Source: Actinopolyspora saharensis (lineage in GTDB: Bacteria > Actinomycetota > Actinomycetes > Mycobacteriales > Pseudonocardiaceae). From it: 64,000 nucleotides of DNA. The translations under genes and the position numbers were made by a program. Numbering within the stretch: the stretch's first letter is position 1; every line of letters starts with the position of its first letter. Below, one piece after another: positions 26,970 through 38,048 of the stretch. The stretch lies in the NCBI RefSeq assembly GCF_900100925.1, contig NZ_FNKO01000001.1, positions 1,674,001-1,738,000 on the forward strand, written 5' to 3'. Under the pieces are notes generated by a model that saw nothing but the letters and a program-made list of their open reading frames with translations, was not told where the DNA came from and searched no databases.

Positions 26970-27546
26970 ATGACGACGGAGAACGAGCCGGTGCTCGAAT
27001 TCGCCTCCGGCGAGGAGTGGCGGGAGTGGTTGGCGACCAACCACGACGACTCCTCGGGGGTGTGGCTGCGCATCGCGAAGAAGAACGCGGCGAGGACCTC
27101 CATCTCCTACGCACAAGCCCTGGACGAGGCACTGTGCTTCGGCTGGATCGACGCCGTCAAACGCTCCTACGACGACAGCTCCTGGTTGCAGCGCTTCACC
27201 CCGCGCAAACCTCGGAGCAAGTGGTCGCGGATCAACCGGGACAACGCCGAGCGCCTCGTCGAGGAGGGGTCGGATGCGCGAGCCCGGGCACCGCGAGGTC
27301 GACGGGGCCAAGCAGGACGGCAGGTGGCAGGCTGCCTACGAACCGCAGCGCACGGCCACGGTGCCCGAGGACCTGCGGCGCGGGCTGGACGCCAACCCGA
27401 CGGCCAAGGAGTTCTTCGACGGCCTCGACAGCCAGAACCGCCACGCGATCCTGCACCGGGTGGCCGACGCCAAGCGCGCCGAGACCCGTGCTCACCGGAT
27501 CTCGCGGTTCGTCGCCATGCTGGCCGAGCACCGCAAGTTGCGCTGA
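26970..27546 (+). pseudogene. YdeI/OmpD-associated-family gene with a +1 frameshift
   Basis: The N-terminal half reads from the ATG at 26970: TTENEPVLEFASGEEWREWL, then ISYAQALDEALCFGWIDAVK and FTPRKPRSKWSRINRDNAERL. After VEEG at about 27268 the frame is lost, and the family continuation RMREPGHREVDGAKQDGRW appears in the next frame and runs to a stop at 27546. 577 nt is one base too many; a GGGG instead of GGG at 27265-27269 explains it exactly. Function of the family is unknown (a DUF1801/DUF1905-related fold). This is either a broken gene or a base-calling error. Confidence 0.82.
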
Positions 27547-27900
27547 GAACCGGCTCGTCCCACCTCCTACCGCGTTCCGCCGATCAGGCCGTCAACGAGC
27601 TCTCGGTCGCGTCGCCGGTGTTGACCACCTCGGTCGGTTCGACGAGCACCGCGTGCACCTCGCCCCCGGCGACGTCGACCGGTTGATTGACCACGAGCGC
27701 ATCCTCACACGACCTTCCCGGACCTTACGATTTCTGGACCTCTCCGATCCCCCGGTTCGTTCCTCGGACGACCACACCGGGCGCGACCCGCGCCACCTTC
27801 GACCGGGGCCGAGCAGCAGGCCGGATCCTGAAACTCCGTCCGGGCGACGAGCTCCCGCAACCGGCCAGCCGCACGAGCCCAACGGGGGTAGCGTGGCCGT
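27547..27900. other. Intergenic region without a convincing gene
   Basis: 354 bp between the YdeI-like gene and the GNAT gene. A short minus-strand frame ending at 27584 reads like the C-terminal tail of some protein (VHAVLVEPTEVVNTGDATES) but is closed upstream by a TAA at 27725, so it is at best a gene remnant. The GNAT promoter should lie near 27800-27895. Confidence 0.45.
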
Positions 27901-28452
27901 ATGGCGTCGTTGTCGCTGGAAACCGAACGACTGCTGATCCGTGACTGGTCCCCCGAGGACGCCGAGGCGGCCTTCCGCATCTACGGCGACCCCGATATCG
28001 CCATGTGGCTCACCCCGGTCATGCAGCGGGTCACCGATCTGAACGCGATGCGTGCGGTGCTGGACGCCTGGGTCGAGGCCGCTCCCAACCTGGCCCCTCC
28101 CACCGGCAGGTGGGCCATGGTGCGCCGCTCCGACAACGCCCTGGTGGGCGGTCTGGGGCTCCGGCTGCTTCCGCCCTACGAGGAGGACCTCGAGATCCGC
28201 TGGCAGGTGCGCCAGGACGAGTGGGGCAGGGGCTACGCCACCGAAGGGGCCCGCGCGCTGCTCGGCTGGGCCTTCGCCCAAGGGGTCGACGAGGTCTTCG
28301 CCGTCGCCCGGGCCGCGAACTCGCGGGCCATAGCCACCGCGCGCAACATCGGCATGGAGTGGGTGGGTGAGACCACCAAGTACTACGGGCTGCTGCTGCA
28401 GGTGTTCCGGCTCAGGCGCGCCGACTTCGAGGGTCCCCTCGTCTCGTCCTGA
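27901..28452 (+). CDS. GNAT-family N-acetyltransferase (RimJ/RimL type)
   Basis: Acetyl-CoA-dependent acetyltransferase of 183 residues. It begins ETERLLIRDWSPEDAEA as in RimJ/RimL-like proteins, has the beta-4 strand ALVGGLGLR, the acetyl-CoA loop DEWGRGYATEGARALL (Q/R-x2-G-x-G/A) and the later NSRAIATARNIGMEWVGE, normal for N-terminal or small-molecule acetylation. The ATG at 27901 starts the fold directly. The acceptor is unknown. It is a monocistronic gene at the end of the accessory patch. Confidence 0.9.
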   Translation: MASLSLETERLLIRDWSPEDAEAAFRIYGDPDIAMWLTPVMQRVTDLNAMRAVLDAWVEAAPNLAPPTGRWAMVRRSDNALVGGLGLRLLPPYEEDLEIRWQVRQDEWGRGYATEGARALLGWAFAQGVDEVFAVARAANSRAIATARNIGMEWVGETTKYYGLLLQVFRLRRADFEGPLVSS

Positions 28453-28495
28453 ACAGACCGGCACGTCCACCACCCCGCCGTCGGTCGTGGACTAG

Positions 28496-30371
<1,876 letters not shown>

Positions 30372-30379
<8 letters not shown>

Positions 30380-31091
30380 CTGCCACCCCCGCGGGCTTGT
30401 ACAGGTAGGTGACCACGCTCTTGCCCAGCACCGGGTTCAGCAACCGCTCCAGCGTCCGGGTCAACCACGGCGCGCTCAGCATGTCCCACACCAGCATGCG
30501 GTGGTAGAGCCCGGTCAGCGGATGATCGGTGCGCTCCACCCCGACCGCGCACTTCAACCACCAGTACGGGGAGTGCAGCGCGTGCGCGTGGTGGTGGTGG
30601 ACCGGGCGCAACCCGGCGGCCCGCAGCCGGTCGAGCAGCTGGTTCCTGCGGTAGATCCGCACGTGCCCGCCCTCGACGTCGTGGTACCGCTCGGACAGCG
30701 CCCAGCACACCCGCTCCGGGAAGCGACTGGGCACGGTCACCGAGACGCGCCCGCCCGGTTTGAGCACGCGCACCAGCTCGCGCATGGCCTGCTCGTCGGC
30801 CGGGATGTGTTCGAGGATCTCCGAGGCGATCACGTGGTCGAAGGACTCGTCCGGGAACGGCAGGTCGAGGGCGTCGCCCTGCACGGTGGTGGCCTCCGCC
30901 CCGTCCGGGACCTCGCCCTCCTGCTCCATGGCGGCGAACATCGCCGACACCTCGGCGAGGTCCTGCTCCGCGTGGTCGAAGGCGACCACGCGCAGTCCCC
31001 GGCGGTAGAGCTCGAAGGCGTGGCGGCCCGCGCCGCACCCCAGGTCCAACACCCGTTGGCCCGGTCGCACCCCGAGCGTGTCGAAATCCAC
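30372..31091 (-). CDS. Class I SAM methyltransferase (UbiE-like)
   Basis: Methyltransferase of 239 residues. VDFDTLGVRPGQRVLDLGCGAGRHAFE holds motif I at residues 14-20; FDHAEQDL, QGDALDLPFPDESFDHVIASEILEH and LKPGGRVSVTVPS follow. The C-terminal half is basic and partly hydrophobic. The GTG at 31091 is preferred since it opens the fold and begins 14 nt after the GT4 stop; longer in-frame starts overlap the GT4 gene. It lies between the GT4 and toroid genes in one transcription unit. Confidence 0.88.
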
Positions 31092-31104
31092 CGTCAGCAA
31101 AGCC

Positions 31105-32343
31105 TCACTGCCCCTTCCTGCTCGATTCGATGGCTTCGGCGTAGCAGTCGACCGTGGCCGCGGCCACCGAAGCCCAGCTGTAACGCGCGAGAACCCGGGA
31201 CCGTCCCGCTCGTCCCAGCGCCGCCCTCCTGTCCGGGTCGTCGAGCAGGGCACCGAGCCTTCCGGCCAGCGCCCCCACGTCGGCGGGCGGCACCAGCTCG
31301 GCCGTGCTCCCGTCGGTTCCGACCACCTCGGGGATCGCGCCGGCGCGACTGGCCACCAGCGGAGTGCCGCAGGCCATGGCCTCGACGGTCGGCAGCGAGA
31401 ACCCCTCGTACAGCGAGGGGACGCAGGCGATCTCGGCCGAACCGAACAACTCGGCCAGCCGGGTGTCGCTCAGCCCGCTGACCGTCTGGACGATGTCGCC
31501 GATCCCCAGCTCCTCGATCAGCCTCTCGGTGGGGCCGCCCCGGACCGGGTTGGCGACCAGCACCAGCTCGACCGGGCGCTCGGTGCGCAGCTTGGCCACC
31601 GCCTCGAGAAGGGTGTCGATCCCCTTCATCGGGGTGTCGGCGCTGGCCATGGCGACGATCCTTCCGGGGGTGCGTGGCCGCTCCGGTGGACGGAAGACCT
31701 CGGAATCGACCCCGAGCGGAACGACCCGCAGGTTGTCCTCGGGAACCCCGAAGTCGTTGACGATGTCCTCGGCCGAGGACCGCGAAACGGTCAGCACCCG
31801 CGGGATCCGCCGGGCCACGCGCCGCTGCATGCGCAGGAAGCCGTACCAGCGCCGCAGGGTCAGCTTGCGCCACCCGCGGGCCGCCGCCAGCTCCACGCGC
31901 CGGTCGTGCGTGATCGGGTGGTGCACGGTGGCGACCAGCGGGATCCCCGCGCGGCGCAGGCCCAGCAGCCCGTACCCCAGGGACTGGTTGTCGTGCACCA
32001 CGTCGAACTCGTGAGCCCTGTCGCGCAGGATCCGCGCCGCGCGCAGGCTGAAGGTGAGCGGTTCGGGGAACCCGGCCGTCCACATGATGCCCAGCTCCGC
32101 GAGGTCGAGCGGGCCGCGCAGCTCACGCGGGTGCGGAGTGCGGAAGGGGTCCGGCTCGCGGTAGAGGTCGAGGCTGGGGACCCTGGTCAGGCGCACCCCC
32201 TGGTCCAGTTCCGGATACGGCTGTCCGGAAAAGACCTCCACCTCGTGCCCCAGCTCGGCCAGCCCCCTGCTGAGGTGGCGAACATAGATCCCCTGCCCGC
32301 CGCTGTGCGGCTTGCTTCGGTAGGACAGCAGAGCGATTCGCAC
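31105..32343 (-). CDS. Glycosyltransferase family 4
   Basis: GT-B glycosyltransferase of 412 residues. It starts RIALLSYRSKPHSGGQGIYVRHL with the glycine loop, has VATVHHPITHDRR in the N-domain, AMASADTPMKGIDTLLEA at the C-domain entry and an E-x7-E motif in YEGFSLPTVEAMACGTP. It is first in a minus-strand unit with a methyltransferase and the toroid protein, and this trio suggests synthesis of a methylated glycoside or glycolipid. ATG start at 32343. Confidence 0.9.
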   Translation of the reverse strand: MRIALLSYRSKPHSGGQGIYVRHLSRGLAELGHEVEVFSGQPYPELDQGVRLTRVPSLDLYREPDPFRTPHPRELRGPLDLAELGIMWTAGFPEPLTFSLRAARILRDRAHEFDVVHDNQSLGYGLLGLRRAGIPLVATVHHPITHDRRVELAAARGWRKLTLRRWYGFLRMQRRVARRIPRVLTVSRSSAEDIVNDFGVPEDNLRVVPLGVDSEVFRPPERPRTPGRIVAMASADTPMKGIDTLLEAVAKLRTERPVELVLVANPVRGGPTERLIEELGIGDIVQTVSGLSDTRLAELFGSAEIACVPSLYEGFSLPTVEAMACGTPLVASRAGAIPEVVGTDGSTAELVPPADVGALAGRLGALLDDPDRRAALGRAGRSRVLARYSWASVAAATVDCYAEAIESSRKGQ

Positions 32344-32532
32344 GATTCACCTCACGTACCCGGAACATCACGGGACCGGAGAACCGAAACGTGTTTCGGT
32401 CCCGGAACCGGGCTAAGCTTACCCGGTGGTAACTCGAACCGGTCACCCTCCTGGGAACAGGGCCGGAACGCCGCCGGATCGGCCCGTGCGCACCTTCCGG
32501 ACACGGGCGCTCCTCGGCGGACGCCACCGGTG

Positions 32533-32570
32533 AAAAAGTGGGGCGCCCACCATCAGGTGAGCGCCCCACG
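32533..32570 (-). terminator. Terminator downstream of the GH25 gene
   Basis: On the minus strand a 13-bp stem (GTGGGGCGCTCAC / GTGGGCGCCCCAC, one mismatch) with a 6-base loop is followed by TTTTT at 32533-32537. It starts 19 bp after the lysozyme stop. The position suits the lysozyme transcript. Confidence 0.88.
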
Positions 32571-32588
32571 AGGTTTCCCGGTTCGGGA

Positions 32589-34055
32589 TCACTTGGTGAG
32601 TTGGAGCAGATCTTTCCCACTGCCCTGGAACCGGTTGATGTCCACGGGCCCGCTGATGCCCGGGACGGTCCCCTTGTTGGTGTACTGCCAGAAGGAGTAG
32701 TTGCTCCAGCCACCGGGCACGCTCGGCTGGGAGACCCCGTAGGAGGCCAACCACAGCGGGTACTCCGAGAAGGCCTGCGAGCCGGCCATGCAGTTGCTCC
32801 AGAACGAGGGGCTGGCGTAGATGATGCCCTGCTGGCCGGTCCTCGACTGCACGCGGTCGAGGAAGGCCTGGGTCCAGGCGTGCATCTGCCCCGTCGTCTT
32901 GCCGTAGCACCCGCCGGTGCTCGGCGACACCTCCAGGTCGAGCACCGGGGGCAGGGTCCGGCCGTCGTTCACCGAACCCATGTTGTCCATCAGCCGGTCG
33001 GCCTGCGCCACGGCCGAGCCGTTCGGCCTGCCGAAGTGGTAGGCGCCCGCGAGCATGCCCGCGTCCTTGGCCCCCTGGAACTGCTGCTGGAACATCGGGT
33101 TCGTGAAGTTCCCGCCGTCAGTGGCCAGCACGAAGGCGTACTTCTGCCCGGAAGCCGCCACCCGGTTCCAGTCGATGCTCCCGTTGTGGTTGGACACGTC
33201 GATGCCGCTGGCGTTCGGGCCGATCGCCGCGGCCGCCTCCGGGGAGATCCTGCTGCCCGAGCGGGACTGCTTCTCGCCACCCTCCGAGCTCTTGGACTTG
33301 CCGGAGCTCTTGTCCGAGCCGTCGTCCTTGCCGGGAGCCGGGGCGCTCAGCACGCCGGGGTCGTCCGCCTGGGTCCGCTCCTGGGAGGGGATGTCGACGG
33401 TGTGCGCGGCCGGAGTGGTCGTTTGCCCGCCGGTTCCCTGGCCTGCCGTGCCCACGATGATGGCCAGCACGCCCACGGCAGCGGCCGCGGCGGTCAGCTG
33501 GACCGAACGCGCGCGGGGCGCGACCCTGTGCCTGCCTCCGGTGTCGGGGAGCTTCGCGCGCAGCCGGGAGAGGTGCGGCTCGATCCTGGTCCGGACGCGC
33601 TCCAGCACCGGAGCGAGTCGCCGCCGGACCCCGCGGACGGCAGGAGCGCACCACGCCGCGACTCGTTCGACCGCGGGCGCGATCCGGTCGCGGACGCGCT
33701 CGACGAACGGCACCAGCCGCTCGTGGGCGCGGCGCATGCGGGGGGAGAGCCACTGCACGGCTCGTTCGGTCAGTGCGGCCAGCAGCGCCAGGAACCGCCG
33801 AACCCAGCGCACGATCCGGTCACCGGTGCGCTGAGCGGCGGGACGTGCCCACTCGGCGGTTTCGTGCGCGAACCGCTCGGTGCGTCGCGTCGCGCGCTGC
33901 AGGAAGGTCTCGTCGCCCGAAGCGTTCGGGGGGCGCTCCGGGGACGTCCGACGCTCGGTGGCGTCCGCCGGCTCCGAAGAGCCGACCGGTTCTCGGGGTT
34001 CTTCTTCGGGAGTATTTTGGCCGGGGGGATTCACAGGTCCCCAGACTCCCAGCAC
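32589..34055 (-). CDS. Membrane-anchored GH25 lysozyme-like muramidase
   Basis: Protein of about 488 residues. Residues 1-170 are cytosolic and rich in Arg/Glu/Pro with WARPAAQRTG- and RIAPAVERV-type helical repeats; a membrane segment (SVQLTAAAAAVGVLAIIVG) follows, then a Ser/Gly/Lys linker, then the extracellular GH25 domain: GIDVSNHNGSIDW (first catalytic Asp), YAFVLATDGG, AGAYHFGRP, LPPVLDLEVS (Asp/Glu pair), IIYASPSFW, WQYTNKG and DINRF. It should cut the MurNAc-GlcNAc bond in the wall. The GTG at 34055 gives the longest form; GTG 34034 is an alternative. Confidence 0.88.
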   Translation of the reverse strand: MLGVWGPVNPPGQNTPEEEPREPVGSSEPADATERRTSPERPPNASGDETFLQRATRRTERFAHETAEWARPAAQRTGDRIVRWVRRFLALLAALTERAVQWLSPRMRRAHERLVPFVERVRDRIAPAVERVAAWCAPAVRGVRRRLAPVLERVRTRIEPHLSRLRAKLPDTGGRHRVAPRARSVQLTAAAAAVGVLAIIVGTAGQGTGGQTTTPAAHTVDIPSQERTQADDPGVLSAPAPGKDDGSDKSSGKSKSSEGGEKQSRSGSRISPEAAAAIGPNASGIDVSNHNGSIDWNRVAASGQKYAFVLATDGGNFTNPMFQQQFQGAKDAGMLAGAYHFGRPNGSAVAQADRLMDNMGSVNDGRTLPPVLDLEVSPSTGGCYGKTTGQMHAWTQAFLDRVQSRTGQQGIIYASPSFWSNCMAGSQAFSEYPLWLASYGVSQPSVPGGWSNYSFWQYTNKGTVPGISGPVDINRFQGSGKDLLQLTK

Positions 34056-34331
34056 TTACCGTGCACGTAACCGCCGGAAAACACGTAGTCGACTACCTAG
34101 ATTAGCCCCCTCGGGCCACGAGAAGCAGTCACCCGAAAACAGTGCGTGTTGACGATCTTCTCGACTTCCCCGGCACCGGACGCCACGGCTCCCCTGCCCC
34201 GCGTCACCCGGGCACGGCCGCCCCGCCTTCCGCTGCGCGAAGTTCCCGCGGCACGGGACGCGCGAGCACTCGAGCGGAACGCGCTGCACTCATCCGGTGA
34301 TCCGTGTCGGCAAAACTGCCATCCTGGGAAC

Positions 34332-34724
34332 ATGACCGATGAACGCAATGTACTCGGCGAACCGCTCGAGCAGTGCGGTACCGATCCGGTGACCGGCTTC
34401 TACCGCGACGGGTGCTGCACCTCCGGGTCGGAGGACACCGGCAACCACTCGGTGTGCGCCGTGGTGACCAGGGAATTCCTCGAACAGCAACGGGAGGCGG
34501 GCAACGACCTCACCACCGCCCGGCCGCAGTACGGCTTCGCGGGCCTGCAGGCGGGGGATCGCTGGTGCGTGTGCGCCGCGCGCTGGCTGGAGGCCTACCG
34601 GGCCGGAGCGGCACCTCCCGTGGTCCTGGCGGCCACCCACGAACGGGCGGTCGAGGTCGTGCCGCTGGAATCGCTGCGCGAGCACGCCGTCGACGTTCCC
34701 GCCGACCCGAGCGCACTGACCTGA
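34332..34724 (+). CDS. DUF2237 family protein
   Basis: Protein of 130 residues matching DUF2237: NVLGEPLEQCGTDPVTGFYRDGCC near the N-terminus, then HSVCAVVTREFLEQQ, and FAGLQAGDRWCVCAARWLEA with the conserved tryptophan and cysteines, ending ATHERAVEVVPLESL. The ATG at 34332 opens the family domain. Function unknown; the clustered Cys residues could bind metal. It is divergent from the GH25 gene with a 276-bp spacer. Confidence 0.88.
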   Translation: MTDERNVLGEPLEQCGTDPVTGFYRDGCCTSGSEDTGNHSVCAVVTREFLEQQREAGNDLTTARPQYGFAGLQAGDRWCVCAARWLEAYRAGAAPPVVLAATHERAVEVVPLESLREHAVDVPADPSALT

Positions 34725-34976
34725 TCCCCGAACCCGTGACGAAGAACTGCGCAGGAGTCGAGGCCGGCACCTGAGACGGCGCCTCGGGAGCGCCGGGGCC
34801 ACCTCGAGCAGGTGGCACCACCACCTGCCCTGCCTGCGTGCGACCCATCCGACTCACGCCCCGAGCCACGCGCTTTCCAGGCTCAAAGCACCCGGACCGG
34901 ACCACCTCTTCGGCAGAAGTTCGCGGAGCACGGCACCGGTCCGCGGTGTCCGGATCCCGTGAACGGAGTACACGGC

Positions 34977-35477
34977 ATGAACCCAGAGGACCGACTGCTG
35001 ATTCTGCTGCGACACGCGAAAGCGGACCGGCACTCCTCGGCAGGAGACCACGAACGCCCGCTGGCCGAACGCGGCCGAACCGAGGCTCCGCTGGCGGGGT
35101 CCTGGTTGCGGGAGCACGGTTACACCGTCGATCGCGTGATGTGTTCCACGGCCGCCAGAGCACGTCGAACCAGTGAACTGGCACTTTCCGAGATCGACGA
35201 CTCGCCCGGGGTGTTCTTCGACCGCCGGATGTACGGCGCGGACGTGGGCGGGCTGCTGGAAGTCGTCCACGACCTTCCGGAGGAGGCCCGCACGGCCGTG
35301 CTGATCGCCCACAACCCCGGTCTTCAGGAGATGGTCGGGCTGTTGACCGGTGAGGAAACCGAGCTCAGGACCTCGGCGATCGCCGTGCTCCGCTTCCGGG
35401 GCACTTGGAAGGACGCGGACGCGGGTCGAGCCACCCTCGAGGCCGTGGCGACCCCGCGGGCACAGAGCGGGGCGTGA
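34977..35477 (+). CDS. SixA-like histidine phosphatase
   Basis: Phosphoglycerate-mutase-fold phosphatase of 166 residues. The catalytic RH-x motif is LILLRHAKADR (His about residue 14), the second conserved Arg follows in RARRTSELA, and the downstream His is in LIAHNPGLQEM. SixA proteins remove phosphate from phospho-His; in actinobacteria substrates are not established. ATG 34977 with GGAG upstream. It ends 31 bp from the convergent phosphotriesterase-like gene. Confidence 0.9.
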   Translation: MNPEDRLLILLRHAKADRHSSAGDHERPLAERGRTEAPLAGSWLREHGYTVDRVMCSTAARARRTSELALSEIDDSPGVFFDRRMYGADVGGLLEVVHDLPEEARTAVLIAHNPGLQEMVGLLTGEETELRTSAIAVLRFRGTWKDADAGRATLEAVATPRAQSGA

Positions 35478-35508
35478 CCGGCGGACACCGCCTGCGGCCG
35501 GGAACGGG

Positions 35509-36480
35509 TCACGGAGCTTCGGCGAAGTACTTTCGCGGGTTGTCCACCAGCATGGTGTGGATCTGCTCCTCCGTGACTCCCCTGGCGCGCAGCGCGGGCA
35601 GCACTTCCCGGCTGATGTGCAGGTAGTGCCAGTTCGGGGCGGCTCGTTGCAGTTCTCCCTCGTCGAACCAGTCGATGAAGCAGGAAGTGTCGTGGGAGAG
35701 CACCACGCTGGTGGCGTATCCCCGCTGAACGAGCCGGACCACGGTGTCCACCCGCTGCTCGAAGTCCAGCACGGCGTCCAGCCCGAAGCGGTCCATGCCC
35801 AGCAGGCATCCCGCATCGGCCAGCTCCGTCAGGTAGTCGAGGTCCGTGGTGTCCCCGCTGTGCCCGAGAACGACCTTCGTCAGGTCCACGTCCTCGGAAC
35901 GCAGCAGCCGCACGGCCGTGCGCCCCGAACCGTTGTGCGGATGGGTGTGCACCGTGATCGGGGCACCCGTGCGGCGGTGCGCCGCCGCCACCGCACGCAT
36001 GACCCGCTCCACGCCCGGAGTCAGTCCGGGGCTGTCGATCGCGCACTTGAGGAACGCGGCCTTGACCCCGGTGTCGGCGATCCCCTCGGTGAGCTCGGTG
36101 ACGAAGAGTTCGGTCATCGGCTCGGCGACGTCGAACATGAGCCCGGGCCCGCGGAACCGGAACTGCAGCGGGACGTCGTCGTAGGTGTAAACCCCGGTGG
36201 CGGGAATGATGTTGAGATCGACCCGCTCGTTGACCTCCCGCAGCCGGGGCAGGTAACGCCCGAGCCCGATCACGGTCGGATCGACTATCGTCTCGATCCC
36301 CGCCGCACGCAGCGCCCTCAGCTTGGTCACCGCGTCCTCGACGCGATGTCGCTCGTCCCACGGGGTGAGTGAGTTGCGGCGCAGTTCCTCCCCGACCACG
36401 AAGACGTGCTCGTGCATCAGAACCCGTCCCAGGTTCTCGGGACTCACCGGGCCACGCAGGGTCGAGACCACCACGGCCAC
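35509..36480 (-). CDS. Phosphotriesterase-family (PLL-like) metal hydrolase
   Basis: Amidohydrolase-fold hydrolase of about 323 residues. Metal ligands are visible: the H-x-H in LMHEHVFV, the bridging carboxylated Lys in AAFLKCAID, His in ITVHTHPHNG, His in VLGHSGDTTD and the Asp in LLGMDRFGLD. Such enzymes are lactonases or phosphotriesterases. The GTG at 36480 is chosen at VAVVVSTLRGPV because homologous sequence begins there. The frame continues to 36741 upstream, but that part is Arg/Pro/Gly rich and looks non-coding. Confidence 0.88.
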   Translation of the reverse strand: MAVVVSTLRGPVSPENLGRVLMHEHVFVVGEELRRNSLTPWDERHRVEDAVTKLRALRAAGIETIVDPTVIGLGRYLPRLREVNERVDLNIIPATGVYTYDDVPLQFRFRGPGLMFDVAEPMTELFVTELTEGIADTGVKAAFLKCAIDSPGLTPGVERVMRAVAAAHRRTGAPITVHTHPHNGSGRTAVRLLRSEDVDLTKVVLGHSGDTTDLDYLTELADAGCLLGMDRFGLDAVLDFEQRVDTVVRLVQRGYATSVVLSHDTSCFIDWFDEGELQRAAPNWHYLHISREVLPALRARGVTEEQIHTMLVDNPRKYFAEAP

Positions 36481-36783
36481 CTTTCGTTCGAGGAGTCGAC
36501 GGGCTTTCGCACCGGGCCGCTGCGGCCCGCGCGGTTCTCCGCTCGAGGTCGGATCGGCTCGTCGCGGACGCGCCCGCTCGCAGGGCCCGCCCGAGCCCAA
36601 CCGCGAGGGGCCTGCCACGAACAGCGACGCCCCGCGGGGAAACACGGCCACTCCGCTCGTGCCCGGTGCCCGCTCGCGACGAGTCCGAACGGGCACCGCG
36701 CGCCAGGAGTTCTCGGCGTGTTCTCGATTCTTCCACCGCACGAGCCGGAAATCACCGCGGAATCCGGTTGCCGGGCGAGTGCC
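36481..36783. other. Intergenic spacer
   Basis: 303 bp between two minus-strand genes. It reads open in several frames but without motifs. It probably carries the promoter of the phosphotriesterase-like gene; no terminator hairpin was recognised. Confidence 0.45.
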
Positions 36784-37782
36784 TCAGCCGGATTCTCCAC
36801 TCGCACCGGAGGTCCCGGAAAGCACACCGTCCGCGGTGTCGCCGACCGGATCCGGAGCATTCTCGAGAGCACGCTGCCTCGGAACGTCCACCTGCTCCAC
36901 TTCTTCCGGGTCCTCCCGTTCCGCGCTCGGTTCCGACCACACGTAGGCGTCGGCGTGCTGGGATTCCGTCCCAGTCACCGAGGCCGCCAGGAAGGGCTCG
37001 GCCTCCTCGAGCAGACGCTGCCCGGTCCGAACCTGTTCGGCGAGTCCGCGCCGCAGCCTGCGCATCGCCTCGACCTGTTCGTTCGCCCTCCGAGTGCGGC
37101 GTTCGGCCTCCGCCGCGGCCTCGTTGATGCGCCGTTCCGCCTCCGCCCTGCTCGCGCGGTCGCGCTCGGCCATCTCCCGCATCGCCTCCTCCCGGCGCGC
37201 GGCCATCGCGACCTCGAAGTCGTGCTCGATCTCGTTGCGACGCTGCTCGGCCTCGCGGTCCTGCTTGCGCCGGTGCTGCTCGGCCTCGGCCGCCATCCGC
37301 TCGATCTCGCGACTGGTCTGCTCGAGCGCTTCCTGACGCTGCTCCTGCGCCTGCCTCCTCCAGTCGTCGGCCTCGGCGACGAGCCGCTCGTACCGGTTCC
37401 TGAGCTCGGAAGCGGCCTGCTCCGAACGGGACCACTCGTGCTCGGCGGTCGCCCGCGCGGAAGCGATGATCTCGGCGGCCTCATCGTTGGCGAGCTGCAC
37501 CATCCGACGTAACCGGTCGGACAGCGCGGACTCGTCGATCGGTGTGCGGCAGACGTCGTCCAGTTGCCTGCGCAGCGACTCGATTTCCTCACGAGCCTGT
37601 TCGAGCTGTGCGTTGAGTTCGGACACCTGACTGAGCGCGGAATCCCGGTCCTCGGTGAGCATCCGGACTTCGCTCTCGGTCTGCTGGATGTAGAACTGCA
37701 CCTGTGATCGCCGAAATCCACGCCACACGACGTCGAAATCGGACTTGAGCGGCACGAGTTCACGGTTCTCGTTGTGGCCCAC
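36784..37782 (-). CDS. DivIVA-like coiled-coil protein
   Basis: Protein of about 332 residues dominated by a long coiled coil (about 35-265, heptads rich in Glu/Arg/Ala/Gln) with an acidic disordered tail. The N-terminus, DFDVVWRGFRRSQVQFYIQQTE, matches the DivIVA/GpsB membrane-binding start (Y/F-RGY-x2-x-QV). DivIVA-like proteins mark curved membrane at poles and septa. GTG at 37782 is preferred; the open frame extends to 37893 but without family residues. No neighbour is a cell-division gene. Confidence 0.8.
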   Translation of the reverse strand: MGHNENRELVPLKSDFDVVWRGFRRSQVQFYIQQTESEVRMLTEDRDSALSQVSELNAQLEQAREEIESLRRQLDDVCRTPIDESALSDRLRRMVQLANDEAAEIIASARATAEHEWSRSEQAASELRNRYERLVAEADDWRRQAQEQRQEALEQTSREIERMAAEAEQHRRKQDREAEQRRNEIEHDFEVAMAARREEAMREMAERDRASRAEAERRINEAAAEAERRTRRANEQVEAMRRLRRGLAEQVRTGQRLLEEAEPFLAASVTGTESQHADAYVWSEPSAEREDPEEVEQVDVPRQRALENAPDPVGDTADGVLSGTSGASGESG

Positions 37783-38048
37783 GGTCTCACCCCATCCCTG
37801 GCGAACAGCGATTGCATTCGGTTGGAGCGAGCCACGCCCCCGACGCGGCATTTTCCGTTGTACACCCGAAAAGCACCCAACGATGTGCTCCACCCGGCTG
37901 AACTACGGGCGGTCACGTCACTCTGAGCACACGGAGACAGCGGATCGCTTCCGCTATTGTCCACACAGGCGACCAACAGAATCAACGGCAGGGGTCAAAA
38001 AACGGGTAACCGTCCGATGTCGTCGGAGTCAACGCGTTGCCGGGCGGA

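Noticed and set aside
27584..27725. Short minus-strand gene ending DATESSLTA
   Set aside because: Closed by a stop after about 45 codons with no good start or ribosome site; at best a remnant.
27592..28473. Minus-strand frame opposite the GNAT gene
   Set aside because: It is the antisense shadow of a clear acetyltransferase and has no recognisable motif.
36481..36741. N-terminal extension of the phosphotriesterase-like protein
   Set aside because: Arg/Pro/Gly-rich sequence without homology; the enzyme fold begins at the GTG at 36480.
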